64,000 nucleotides of DNA from a bacterium (lineage in GTDB: Bacteria; Armatimonadota; Zipacnadia; Zipacnadales; Zipacnadaceae): contig JAUVXR010000005.1 in assembly GCA_030603495.1 (NCBI GenBank), forward strand, positions 1 to 64,000. The letters run 5' to 3'. Shown here piece after piece: positions 18,809 to 28,336 of this stretch. The notes under the pieces are model-generated. The model was given only the letters and a program-made list of their open reading frames with translations. It ran no database searches and had not been told where the DNA came from. Every line of letters starts with the position of its first letter. Positions within the stretch are counted from its first letter, which is position 1. The translations under genes and the position numbers were made by a program.

Positions 18809-20107
18809 ATGGATGAACTGATAATAGCCAAGAGCGACCCACTTACCGGCAGCATTCCAATCAGTGGATCGAAAAACGGTGCCCTGCCCCTGCTGGCAGC
18901 GACGATGCTGGTCGAGGGCGAAACCATCATCAACAACGTGCCCGACATTCACGACATCGGCACGATGATCCAAATGCTGCAAGCCCTGGGCATAAAATGC
19001 ACATTCATCGGCCCGGGTGTGCTCAAGATTGATGCCACCGCTATTCGCTCGTCTCAGGCCCCTTACCATCTGGTTCGTCGGATGCGGGGCTCGTTTTATG
19101 TGGCGGGCCCCTTGCTGGGCCGACTGGGCGAAGCCTATGTCCCACTGCCCGGCGGCTGTGTGATTGGCTCCCGACCGGTTGACTTCCACATTGACGGCTT
19201 CCAGGCGCTGGGCGCACTGGTTGAGGAGAAGTACGGCATTATGCGGGCAGAAGCCCCCTCGGGCCTGCATGGCAGCCGCGTCTACCTCGACCCTCGCTGG
19301 CGCAGCGTCGGGGCGACCATAAATGTGATGCTAGCGGCTACGCTCGCTGACGGCACCACCATCATCGAGAACGCCTCCTGCGAGCCGGAAGTAGTAGCCT
19401 GTGCCCAGTTCCTGAACCAATGTGGCGCCAACATTGAGGGCGCAGGCAGTAGTATATTGACCATCCGAGGCGTAGACAAACTGCACGGCACGGAGTTTGC
19501 CTCGATTCCCGACCGTATGGAAGCCGGCACCTTCATGTATGCAGTCACCGCTGCCGGCGGTGACGTGGTTTTGCAGAACGTATGCCCGGAACATCTGACC
19601 ATGGTCACCCAACGCTTGCGTGAGGCGGGAGCGCGCATCGAGGCCGGGCGAGACGAGTTGCGGGTCATCAGCGACGGCGAACGCCCCCGACCGGTGGACA
19701 TTACTACTGCGCCCTACCCCGGATTCCCCACTGACTTGCAGCCGGCGCACGGGGTGCTGGCTGCTCGGGCGACGGGCACCAGCGTAATCGAAGAGACGAT
19801 GTTCGACGCCCGCTACAACTACATTGACGAACTGGCCCGCATGGGCGCGGAGATTCGCATTACCGGAGAAGTTGCTATCATCAAGGGGGTAGCCAAACTG
19901 AGCGGCGCGCCGGTCGAGGCCACTGACGTGCGCGCGGCGGCGGCCCTGGTGCTGGCCGGACTGTGCGCCGAGGGCCAAACCGTTATCGAATGTGCGGAAT
20001 TCCTGGACCGCGGCTACGAGGACTTCGAAGGCAAACTGCGGGGGGTAGGGGCAGCGATGGTCCGCCGGAGCCGAGATAACGGCAAGGAACTGCTATGCTT
20101 GGCTTAG
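18809..20107 (+). CDS. murA: UDP-N-acetylglucosamine 1-carboxyvinyltransferase
   Basis: GSIPISGSKNGALPLLAATMLVEGE; YPGFPTDLQPA; ENMFDARYNYIDELARMGA-type block (EETMFDARYNYIDEL). Confidence 0.93.
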   Translation: MDELIIAKSDPLTGSIPISGSKNGALPLLAATMLVEGETIINNVPDIHDIGTMIQMLQALGIKCTFIGPGVLKIDATAIRSSQAPYHLVRRMRGSFYVAGPLLGRLGEAYVPLPGGCVIGSRPVDFHIDGFQALGALVEEKYGIMRAEAPSGLHGSRVYLDPRWRSVGATINVMLAATLADGTTIIENASCEPEVVACAQFLNQCGANIEGAGSSILTIRGVDKLHGTEFASIPDRMEAGTFMYAVTAAGGDVVLQNVCPEHLTMVTQRLREAGARIEAGRDELRVISDGERPRPVDITTAPYPGFPTDLQPAHGVLAARATGTSVIEETMFDARYNYIDELARMGAEIRITGEVAIIKGVAKLSGAPVEATDVRAAAALVLAGLCAEGQTVIECAEFLDRGYEDFEGKLRGVGAAMVRRSRDNGKELLCLA

Positions 20108-21120
20108 GCGACCGCCTCGGGATTGACCTGGGCACGTCCAGTGTCGTAGTCTATGCCTGGGGCCGGGGCATAGTCATCCGCGAGCCTTCGGTTGTCGCCG
20201 TAGAGCAGCGCAGCGGCAAGGTACTGGCCATCGGCCACGAAGCGCAGGCCATGCTAGGGCGCACCCCGGGCAACATCGTCGCGAGCCGGCCTCTGCGCGA
20301 CGGTGTCATCGCCGACTACTCCATCACCCGCGAGATGCTCTCCTACTTGATTCGCAAGGCGTGCGGGACGCGGGGACGGGTGCTGCGGCCGTTGGTGGTA
20401 ATTTGTCTCCCATCGGGCGCAACAAGTGTCGAGCAACGCGCGGCGCTAGATGCTGCGCGGGCGGCTGGGGCCCGTGACGCAATCCCGATCGAGGAGCCGA
20501 TGGCCGCGGCGATCGGCGCGGGGCTGCCTATTGCTATGCCGGGTGGCAATATGGTGGTTGACATCGGGGGGGGCACCACCGATGTCGCGGTGATCTCTCT
20601 GGGCGGGGTGGTGGTCAGCGATTCACTACGCATCGGCGGCAACCATCTCGATGAGGCCATCACCCGTCACATCCGCCGCGTCTACAATCTGGACATTGGC
20701 GAGCGCACCGCGGAAGCGGTCAAGATCCAGATCGGTTCGGCGATGCGGATGAGCGAAGAGCAGCAGATGGAGGTGCGGGGGCGGGATTTTGTCACCGGCC
20801 TACCCAAGACCGTTCAGGTTGATTCTGCAGAGGTCCGCGAGGCCACCAGCGAGAATATCTCACAGATCATTGACGCAGTTAAGGCAATCTTGGAGCATAC
20901 GCCCCCAGAGCTAGCCGCAGATATCATCGAACGGGGCATAACGATGACGGGCGGGGGCGCACTGCTAAGCGGCACAGACCGGCTTCTGGAACTAGAAACC
21001 AGCATCCCGGTGACCGTCGCTGAAGACCCGATATCCTCAGTTGCCGTCGGTACCGGTCGAGTCCTGGAAGAAATTGATATGCTGCGGCGACAGTCTCCTC
21101 GGACATCTCGGCAACACTAA
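20095..21120 (+). CDS. mreB: Rod shape-determining protein MreB family
   Basis: GIDLGTSSVVVY, PSVVAVE, MVVDIGGGTTDVAVISLGGVV; start overlaps the end of murA. Confidence 0.92.
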   Translation: MLGLGDRLGIDLGTSSVVVYAWGRGIVIREPSVVAVEQRSGKVLAIGHEAQAMLGRTPGNIVASRPLRDGVIADYSITREMLSYLIRKACGTRGRVLRPLVVICLPSGATSVEQRAALDAARAAGARDAIPIEEPMAAAIGAGLPIAMPGGNMVVDIGGGTTDVAVISLGGVVVSDSLRIGGNHLDEAITRHIRRVYNLDIGERTAEAVKIQIGSAMRMSEEQQMEVRGRDFVTGLPKTVQVDSAEVREATSENISQIIDAVKAILEHTPPELAADIIERGITMTGGGALLSGTDRLLELETSIPVTVAEDPISSVAVGTGRVLEEIDMLRRQSPRTSRQH

Positions 21121-21150
21121 CAGCATGAGCCTTGCCAGCTACTTCTACTT

Positions 21151-22323
21151 ATGGAGGTAAACCAGATGCGACTGGCAGAACGTATGAGTCGGCTAGGTAC
21201 GGAGACCGCCTTCGACGTACTCGCCCGCGCCAAACAGCTCGAGGCCGAAGGCCGCCCGATAATCCACCTGGAGATCGGCGAGCCCGACTTTGATACCCCC
21301 CAGCACATCATTGATGCTGCGTGCGAGGCGCTCAACACCGGCTGGACTCACTACGGGCCCAGCGCCGGCGACCCAGAACTCCGGGCGGTTATTGCCGAGC
21401 ACATTCAGAGAAGCCGCGGATTCCCGGTGGAGCCAGACGAAGTCGTGGTGGTGCCCGGTGCCAAGCCGATCATCTACTGGGGCATCACCGCCCTCGTTGA
21501 CCCAGGTGATGAGGTCATCTATCCCAACCCGGGCTTTCCCATCTATGAGTCTATGATCAACTTCTGCGGCGGCGTGGCGGTACCGGTCCCTCTACGGGAA
21601 GAAATCGAATTCCGCCTCGACGCCAAGGAACTGGCCGACTTGGTCAACGATAAGACCAAGCTGATTATCATCAACTCGCCGCAGAACCCCACCGGGGGTG
21701 TGCTCACCGGGGCGGACCTGGAGGCAATTGCCCAGATCGCCCGCGAGCGAGACATAATGGTTATGTCTGACGAGCCCTACGAGCTTGTCCTCTACGAGGG
21801 TGAGCATTGCAGCATCGCTGCAGTAGAGGGGATGAAAGAGCGCACCATTTTGCTGGACTGCTTCTCCAAGAGCTTCGCCATGACTGGCTGGCGGCTGGGC
21901 TACGGGGTAATGAACAAGGAGTTGGCGGCCCAAATCGCCAAGCTCCAGACTAACTGCACTTCCTGCACGACGAGCTTTGTCCAGCGCGCGGGCATTGCCG
22001 CCCTCCGGGGCCCAATGGAACCCAGTCTGGCGATGGTTGCAGAATTCAAGAAGCGCCGCGACGTCATCGTAGACGGACTCAACGCTATTCCGGGGATTAG
22101 CTGCCTGCGCCCGCACGGTGCCTTCTACGTCTTCCCCAACGTGACGGAAACCGGTATTGACTGTCGCGAACTGGCGACCAATATACTTGAGGAGGCCAAT
22201 GTGGCTGTGTTGTCCGGTACAGCTTTCGGTGAGTACGGCGAAGGCTACCTGCGCCTGTCATACGCCAACTCCGTGGAGAATCTCGAGGAAGCTATTCGGA
22301 GGATAGGGCGGCTGCTCAGCTAA
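21151..22323 (+). CDS. Class I/II PLP-dependent aminotransferase (aspartate aminotransferase-like)
   Basis: HLEIGEPDFDTP, NSPQNPTGGVL, DCFSKSFAMTGWRLGY. Confidence 0.88.
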   Translation: MEVNQMRLAERMSRLGTETAFDVLARAKQLEAEGRPIIHLEIGEPDFDTPQHIIDAACEALNTGWTHYGPSAGDPELRAVIAEHIQRSRGFPVEPDEVVVVPGAKPIIYWGITALVDPGDEVIYPNPGFPIYESMINFCGGVAVPVPLREEIEFRLDAKELADLVNDKTKLIIINSPQNPTGGVLTGADLEAIAQIARERDIMVMSDEPYELVLYEGEHCSIAAVEGMKERTILLDCFSKSFAMTGWRLGYGVMNKELAAQIAKLQTNCTSCTTSFVQRAGIAALRGPMEPSLAMVAEFKKRRDVIVDGLNAIPGISCLRPHGAFYVFPNVTETGIDCRELATNILEEANVAVLSGTAFGEYGEGYLRLSYANSVENLEEAIRRIGRLLS

Positions 22324-22424
22324 CCGTTTCTGCCGAGTGGCAGGGGCACCTTTGTGCGAACATATCAAAGGCGGGGCATCTTCGGCAGATGTCCCGTTTC
22401 TGTCCCGTCGAGGAGTATTGGGCT

Positions 22425-23357
22425 ATGATCGTGGTGTTGTGCTGCAACGCAGCGATGGACCGGACGTACCGGCTTGCCAACTTCCGCGTGGGCCAGTTCT
22501 ATCAGACCAGCCAGTTTCACGTGGCCGCGGGCGGCAAAGGCATTAACGTGGGTCGCGTGTTGCGAAATCTCGGCCACGAAGTGACCGTCAGCGGCTTTGC
22601 CGGTGGGATGATCGGCCAGTTCATACTCACCGACCTGCGTGATGCTGAGATCAAGCCCGCCTTCGTCCAGATCGCCGAGCAGTCCCGCCTCTGCCAGAAC
22701 TTCATTGATCCAGTCAATCACCGCGAAACGCGGGTGGATGAAGCTGGGCCGCTAATCAGTCCACACGAGCTGGGCCAACTGGCGCCGCTGTGGACGCGGG
22801 TGGTAGGTCAGGCCGAGATTGCGGTCATCTCTGGCAGCACCCCCCGAGGCGTGCCCGACACCCTCTACCATGACTTGATCGCTCGCGCTCACAAAGCTGA
22901 GGTCCCGGTGGTATTGGATGCTCACGATCATCTCCTGGCACAGGCCATTCCCGCGCGGCCCACGATCATCACGCCGAACCTGAGCGAGCTGCAAACCCTG
23001 GCGAATCGCCAACTGTCCGTACCCCAGGGAGTGCGGGAAGCCGGGGCTGAGCTTGTCCGCGGCGGGATCGAGCTGGTGCTCACTTCTCTGGGCCCGCGTG
23101 GAGCCATCGCGGTCACCGAATCCGGGGCCTGGCTGGTCAAGCCGGCCGAGATTGAGGTGGTCAGCCCCGTAGGCAGCGGTGATGCGATGGTCGCCGGCCT
23201 CGTCTCCGCCAGTGTGCAGCAACTGCCCCTGCCCGACCGGCTGAAATGGGCAGTAGCAGCCGGCACGGCCAATGCCGCGGTCTTTGGCGCAGGTATGTGC
23301 GACCGCGCAGCTATTGAGCGCCTCCTGGTTGAGACTAGCTTGACACCCCTGGACTGA
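22425..23357 (+). CDS. 1-phosphofructokinase-like (PfkB family hexose kinase)
   Basis: NAAMDRTYRLANFRVGQ...AAGGKGINVGRVLRNLG and SPVGSGDAMVAG PfkB motifs. Confidence 0.85.
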   Translation: MIVVLCCNAAMDRTYRLANFRVGQFYQTSQFHVAAGGKGINVGRVLRNLGHEVTVSGFAGGMIGQFILTDLRDAEIKPAFVQIAEQSRLCQNFIDPVNHRETRVDEAGPLISPHELGQLAPLWTRVVGQAEIAVISGSTPRGVPDTLYHDLIARAHKAEVPVVLDAHDHLLAQAIPARPTIITPNLSELQTLANRQLSVPQGVREAGAELVRGGIELVLTSLGPRGAIAVTESGAWLVKPAEIEVVSPVGSGDAMVAGLVSASVQQLPLPDRLKWAVAAGTANAAVFGAGMCDRAAIERLLVETSLTPLD

Positions 23358-23414
23358 AGGGTCTAGACTATTGTGTGGAGTATCAGGCTCTCATAGTGCC
23401 AATCGGAGGTCCCG

Positions 23415-24518
23415 ATGAGCAAAGACAAAGACAATGTCAGTAGGCGAGACTTCCTGCGCGGCAGCTTGGCGGCAGGTGCGGGTGTGGTGGGTGGCACCCT
23501 GCTGGGCTGCAAGGCCGCCGGTTCCCAAGATGCCCTGAGGACTGAGCCAGGAGTCAAGGTAGCCCAGGCGCCTGGCGGCTCTGCGGCCACCAGCACGGCG
23601 GAAAAAAGTCGAGTTATTCACCTGAATTCGGGCGCTGCCTTCGATCTCCAGACCGGCCAGGCCGATTACCAGACAGTCAACAGTATGGTGCAGACCGGCA
23701 TATGTCATTGGACCGGCGAGGCCCAGCCTATCCAGGCCTGGCAACAGTTGGTAGGTCCTGACGACCGGGTTGGCCTGAAGATTAACTGCTTGGGCCGGCC
23801 GCTCTTCTTCAACGATACCACCTTGCTGCGTGTACTCAAAGAGCAACTCGTGGCCGCGGGCGTACCGGCCCAGAACATAGTGGTATTCGACCGGTACGAT
23901 TCGCACATGACCGCCTGCAGCCTGACTATTGGCCAGCAGACAGATGGGACCTGGTTGATATCCACCCAAGGCAGCGGGGGCCCGGGCTACGACAGCGGCG
24001 TCACCCAGAGCTTCCACCCACCCAACGGCGGGGCACCAGAAAGCGCCCCGTGCAGCAATATCGTCACTCAGCAGATAACCAAGCTCATTAACATACCTAT
24101 CCTCAAGACCCACGGCGGCACTGGGGTGACACTGGCGCTGAAAAATCTCGCCTTCGGTGTTTTCCGGCACACCAAGAGCGCTCACAATAACAACTGCAAT
24201 CCGTACATCCCGGCGATGTGCGCCAACCCGGTTCTCCGCCAGAAGACGGTGTTGACCATTCTGGATGGCCTCAAGGGCCAGTACGAAGGCGGCCCCGCGG
24301 GCAAGCCGCAGTTCCAGTGGGCGCAAGGTAGCATCTGGCTGGGCACAGACCCGGTTGCCATTGACTTCCTGGGCGCCCAGGTCATCAACCAGGTCCGTCA
24401 GCAACACGGCAAGGGACCCATCAGTAACGACCACATGAAACACCTTTTCACCGCGGCTCAGATGGGCTTGGGGCATGCCAGCGAGGCGCAGATTGAAGAA
24501 GTCGCTGTGCTCGTCTAG
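23415..24518 (+). CDS. DUF362-type protein with Tat signal
   Basis: SRRDFLRGSLAAGAGVVGGTLLGC twin-arginine/lipobox-like N-terminus; DRVGLKINCLGRP, KLINIPILKTHGGTGVTLALKNLAFG. Confidence 0.75.
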   Translation: MSKDKDNVSRRDFLRGSLAAGAGVVGGTLLGCKAAGSQDALRTEPGVKVAQAPGGSAATSTAEKSRVIHLNSGAAFDLQTGQADYQTVNSMVQTGICHWTGEAQPIQAWQQLVGPDDRVGLKINCLGRPLFFNDTTLLRVLKEQLVAAGVPAQNIVVFDRYDSHMTACSLTIGQQTDGTWLISTQGSGGPGYDSGVTQSFHPPNGGAPESAPCSNIVTQQITKLINIPILKTHGGTGVTLALKNLAFGVFRHTKSAHNNNCNPYIPAMCANPVLRQKTVLTILDGLKGQYEGGPAGKPQFQWAQGSIWLGTDPVAIDFLGAQVINQVRQQHGKGPISNDHMKHLFTAAQMGLGHASEAQIEEVAVLV

Positions 24519-24614
24519 AGATTCGCAGTGCGCCAAGCCGTTCGGCCTAAGCTGGCGACCAGACCTTCTTGACCAAACAGGCATCTAATATAGAGGCGTA
24601 GGAGGCGTATAGCT

Positions 24615-24827
24615 ATGTTCGGACTGGGAACTCAGGAACTACTGATAATACTGTTGCTGGTTCTGATCTTGTTCGGGGCCAAGAAGATCCCCGAGATAAT
24701 GCGCGGACTGGGCCAGGGCATCCAGGAGTTCAAGACGGCTTCTCAGGAGGCCGTGGGCGAGGTCAAGGCCCTGACCGAGGATTCCTCGACTGAATCAGAG
24801 AACAGTGACGAGCCCCTCGCGGGCTGA
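24615..24827 (+). CDS. tatA: Sec-independent translocase subunit TatA
   Basis: [40 protein letters not shown]. Confidence 0.92.
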   Translation: MFGLGTQELLIILLLVLILFGAKKIPEIMRGLGQGIQEFKTASQEAVGEVKALTEDSSTESENSDEPLAG

Positions 24828-24842
24828 CTCAGATTCCAGACC

Positions 24843-25391
24843 ATGACTAGACCCGTGAAGCTAATCCTCACATTGGGGGTACTGGCCCTGTTGCCACTCA
24901 GCATCAGTGCGGAGTCGCTGCTGGCTGGCTTCTTGGCCAAGAGCGGGGAAGTCGGCGACTGGCAAGTGATTCCCGAGACCGACCGCGGCGGCGTCAGTGA
25001 CGAGCAGCTTTATCCCATCCACGACGGCGCCGTGCCGGCGCTGCGCGACAAGGGCCTACACTCGGCACACCAGCGCATATACAAAAAGGGCGAAAAGCGT
25101 ATTGCCGTGGATATGTACCACTTCGGGAACTGGCAGCAGGCCAAAGGCTACTACCTGCCTCACCGCCAGACCCAGAGCGAAGACGGCGGGACTTACAATC
25201 TGTACAACAATATCAAGCAGCAGGCCTTCGTGTGCGAAGCCGCCGGCAGTATAATGGGGATGTTCTGGCAGCGTAACTACGTCTGCACGGTGGGCATGCA
25301 GGGCAGCGGCACCACCGACCGCACCACCGTCAAGTCCTTCCTGACGTTCACTTCCGATAAGATAAAGAAGCGTTACCAGAAACAGGAGTAG
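24843..25391 (+). CDS. Secreted protein of unknown function
   Basis: Signal-peptide-like N-terminus and about 150 aa exported part (GDWQVIPETDRGG...IYKKGEKRIAVDMYHFGNWQQAKGYYLPHR). Confidence 0.6.
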   Translation: MTRPVKLILTLGVLALLPLSISAESLLAGFLAKSGEVGDWQVIPETDRGGVSDEQLYPIHDGAVPALRDKGLHSAHQRIYKKGEKRIAVDMYHFGNWQQAKGYYLPHRQTQSEDGGTYNLYNNIKQQAFVCEAAGSIMGMFWQRNYVCTVGMQGSGTTDRTTVKSFLTFTSDKIKKRYQKQE

Positions 25392-25425
25392 GAATCAGGC
25401 CAGATAATTCATAAACGGCTTTCGT

Positions 25426-25460
25426 GAAAAACCCGCTTTTTGGAAAAAAGCCGGTTTTTC
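25426..25460 (+). terminator. Long hairpin, possible terminator
   Basis: GAAAAACCcGCTTTTT-GG-AAAAAAGCcGGTTTTTC inverted repeat in the intergenic region after 25391. Confidence 0.5.
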
Positions 25461-25626
25461 ACACTTTTCCGGCAAAAACTTCTAATAGTGAGCAATAAAG
25501 CGACCAATATAGCGTGCCGTTATTCGTAAAAGGCTGTGAGACGACGTTTAGGCATTGTACGGCACTCCTACGTACCTGTACTCTTTTGCTGCGTGAATAA
25601 TGGAGGTTAGGGCCGTGCTGAGCAAA

Positions 25627-25660
25627 AAACGGAATCGGGAGAGTTGGCCCGGTTCCGTTT
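25627..25660 (+). promoter_or_regulatory. Hairpin in the cysS leader
   Basis: AAACGGAATCGGG / CCCGGTTCCGTTT with an 8-nt loop, about 38 nt before the cysS ATG. Confidence 0.45.
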
Positions 25661-25697
25661 GAGTCTTGGCAGTCCACGGATCAGGAGCATCGCAGCT

Positions 25698-27110
25698 ATG
25701 CTAGAGCTATACAACACCGCTACGCGCCGACAAGAGCCTTTCGTGCCGGCTGATGGCAAAGTCGCTCGTGTCTACTCCTGCGGCCCGACGGTCTACGACT
25801 TCGCCCACATCGGCAACCTGCGTACCTTCGTGCTCAACGATATCCTGTGCCGCTACCTGGCCTTCAATGGCTGGGAAGTCCGCCAGGTGATGAACATTAC
25901 CGACGTGGACGACAAGACCATCGCCGGCGCGATCAGCGAAGGTCTTTCTCTCTCCGAGTACACCGAGAAGTACACGCAGTACTTCTTCGAGGACATCGAG
26001 GCCCTGAACATAGAGCCGGCCTGGAAATATCCGCGCGCCACCGAGCATATCGAGCAGATGCAGGCGCTGGTGCAGAAGCTGATTGACAAGGGGCACGCCT
26101 ACGAAGTGGACGGCAACGTCTACTTCGACATCTCCAGCTTCCCCAACTATGGGAAGCTTTCAGGCGCGCGGCCTGAAGATATCGACGGTGCAGGCTTCAG
26201 CCGTCTGGAGGGTGACGAGTACGAGCGGGAGGAGGCGGGTGATTTCGCGCTGTGGAAGGCGGCCAAGCCCGATGAACCCTCCTGGGACAGCCCCTGGGGG
26301 CCCGGCCGGCCCGGTTGGCATATCGAGTGCTCGGTGATGTCAATGGAATACCTGAGCCCGACGCTTGATATCCACACCGGCGCGGTTGACCTGATCTTCC
26401 CGCATCACGAAAACGAAATCGCTCAGAGCGAGGCCGCCACCGGCCAGCTCTTCGTGCGCTTCTGGGTGCATGGAGAGCACCTCGTCGTAGAGGGCGAGAA
26501 GATGTCCAAGTCGCTGGGCAACTTCTACACGCTGCGCGACCTCCTCGAACGCGGCCACAGCCCCCAGGCCATCCGCCACCAACTACTCACCGCCCACTAC
26601 CGCCAGCAGCTCAATTTTACTCTCGAGGGCCTGGAGCAGAGCGAGCGGGCGGTGCAACGGCTCAACACCTTCATCGCACGTCTACCCCGACTGCCGCTGC
26701 CCGAGGGCAGTTCCGAAGAAGCTGTTCAGCTTATTGAGGAAGCGCGGGGCAACTTTGAGCAGGTGATGGACGACGATCTCAATGTACCCGGCGCGATGGG
26801 CGTAGTCTTTGAACTGATCAAGCACGTGAACACGCTTCTTGATGCCAGTGAGCTGCACGAGCAAGACCGGACCCGGGTACTCGACTTCCTGGAGGATGCC
26901 GATAGCGTACTGGGTCTGATGACCGAGCAACTCGAAGCAGCCAAAGGCGAGCCGGTAGTGGATGAAGAGATCAAGGCGCTTGTTGCCGAACGCGAGCAGG
27001 CCCGTAAGGACCGCGACTTCGCCCGCGCTGACGAAATCCGTGACCAGCTCGCCGCTCAGGGCATTATTCTGGAAGATACTGCCGAAGGTACCATCTGGCG
27101 GCGCAAATAG
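25698..27110 (+). CDS. cysS: Cysteinyl-tRNA synthetase
   Basis: YSCGPTVYDFAHIGNLRTFV; WHIECSVMSM; GAVDLIFPHHENEIAQSE; KMSKSLGNFYT. Confidence 0.96.
   Translation: MLELYNTATRRQEPFVPADGKVARVYSCGPTVYDFAHIGNLRTFVLNDILCRYLAFNGWEVRQVMNITDVDDKTIAGAISEGLSLSEYTEKYTQYFFEDIEALNIEPAWKYPRATEHIEQMQALVQKLIDKGHAYEVDGNVYFDISSFPNYGKLSGARPEDIDGAGFSRLEGDEYEREEAGDFALWKAAKPDEPSWDSPWGPGRPGWHIECSVMSMEYLSPTLDIHTGAVDLIFPHHENEIAQSEAATGQLFVRFWVHGEHLVVEGEKMSKSLGNFYTLRDLLERGHSPQAIRHQLLTAHYRQQLNFTLEGLEQSERAVQRLNTFIARLPRLPLPEGSSEEAVQLIEEARGNFEQVMDDDLNVPGAMGVVFELIKHVNTLLDASELHEQDRTRVLDFLEDADSVLGLMTEQLEAAKGEPVVDEEIKALVAEREQARKDRDFARADEIRDQLAAQGIILEDTAEGTIWRRK
26925..27110 (+). repeat. Source copy of duplicated cysS 3' segment
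   Basis: 186-nt segment matching 28568-28753 without gaps (offset 1643 bp). Confidence 0.95.
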
Positions 27111-27188
27111 GGACACCAGCCGACGAAGCGGTGCTGGCCGTGCCACACCTGCCGGCCTCCGGCCGGCGGAGCAAGGAGAGAAGAACCA

Positions 27189-28103
27189 ATGGAAGAGTTC
27201 AAGGAAGTCCGCGGGTTCAATTACCAGCCCAGCTATGAGGCGACCGGCTATGCAATCTGGCGGGATTTCAGGCTGGAGGTGATCGAGCGGGAACTGGGTC
27301 TGGGCAAGAAGTACTTCCCCAGGATGAATACGGTCCGTTTATGGCTGCCTTTCGACGCCTTCGCAGTTGACGCAGACGAATTTGCGCAGAATTTCGAAGC
27401 CCTGCTCGCAATTGTTGACCGCCACGAACTTAAGGCAGTCCCCACGTTATTTAACAACTGGCACAGCGTCCCAGACTTTGGCGGCGTTGCCGAGGAGATG
27501 CTTAGACATTGGCTCCGGGATTCTGGCAACAGCGACAACACCAGTGGCGGTGTCATGACACTATATCTGGACAGAATCGTGGGCGAGCACGCACAAGATG
27601 GTCGAATTCTGGTCTGGGACCTGTGCAATGAGCCCTTTAATAACGGTGACCGAGAGCTGTTCGTGAGCTGGCTGACCCATACTTACCAGATATGCAAGCG
27701 CCTGGGGGCGCAGCAACCCATCGGGGTAAGTGTGCAGGCCTCCCTCGAACTGTTGGACCTGGTGGAAGAAATTAGCGACGTGCTGTTAATCCACCCTTAT
27801 TACGCTGCGACCGCTCCACTTGACAAACTGGTCGAGTACGGGCGTCGGCGGGGCAAAGCGCTGCTGGCGACGGAATGTTGCTGGGGTTCGTTGGATGACC
27901 AGGAGCGAGTGGCAATTGTAGCTGCGGACCTCGGGGTGCTGAGCGAGCACGGGATTGGATTTCTCGTCCATGCCCTCCACGAAAGCCTCGTAGCTGACTT
28001 ACATCGCCCTCAGTACGGGCCGGTAGGCAGCCCCGGGTATATGGCGTTCATCAATATGGACGGCTCTCTGCGCCTAGGCCACGAGATCTTTAATCAGTTC
28101 TAA
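27189..28103 (+). CDS. Cellulase/GH5-like glycoside hydrolase fold protein
   Basis: RMNTVRLWLPFDAF, ILVWDLCNEPFNNG, LLATECCWGS TIM-barrel GH motifs. Confidence 0.65.
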   Translation: MEEFKEVRGFNYQPSYEATGYAIWRDFRLEVIERELGLGKKYFPRMNTVRLWLPFDAFAVDADEFAQNFEALLAIVDRHELKAVPTLFNNWHSVPDFGGVAEEMLRHWLRDSGNSDNTSGGVMTLYLDRIVGEHAQDGRILVWDLCNEPFNNGDRELFVSWLTHTYQICKRLGAQQPIGVSVQASLELLDLVEEISDVLLIHPYYAATAPLDKLVEYGRRRGKALLATECCWGSLDDQERVAIVAADLGVLSEHGIGFLVHALHESLVADLHRPQYGPVGSPGYMAFINMDGSLRLGHEIFNQF

Positions 28104-28336
28104 GCCGCATTATTTCGGAAAAAAGGAGATTTGAAAGCTGAGGGCCCCAGATAAGCTCAAGCATGACAACGATACCTGACATCGCCGTTCCTGAATGTTG
28201 TGCTGCCCCCGCTCGTACCAACTGCAGCACATTTCGCCGTTGACCTAAATCCACCGTCATAACAATATCTGTGGCTGACTGTTGCGACAGTCTCGGTAGA
28301 GGAGATTTCGAACCTAAAGGAGAATAAGGCACTGAC

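Noticed and set aside
23391-24584. 397-aa minus-strand ORF opposite the DUF362 gene
   Set aside because: Shadow ORF caused by codon bias; the plus strand has a clear Tat signal and conserved motifs.
25400-25697. T-box riboswitch upstream of cysS
   Set aside because: Considered because cysS is a common T-box target, but no AGGGUGGNACCGCG T-box sequence or specifier-loop architecture is visible.
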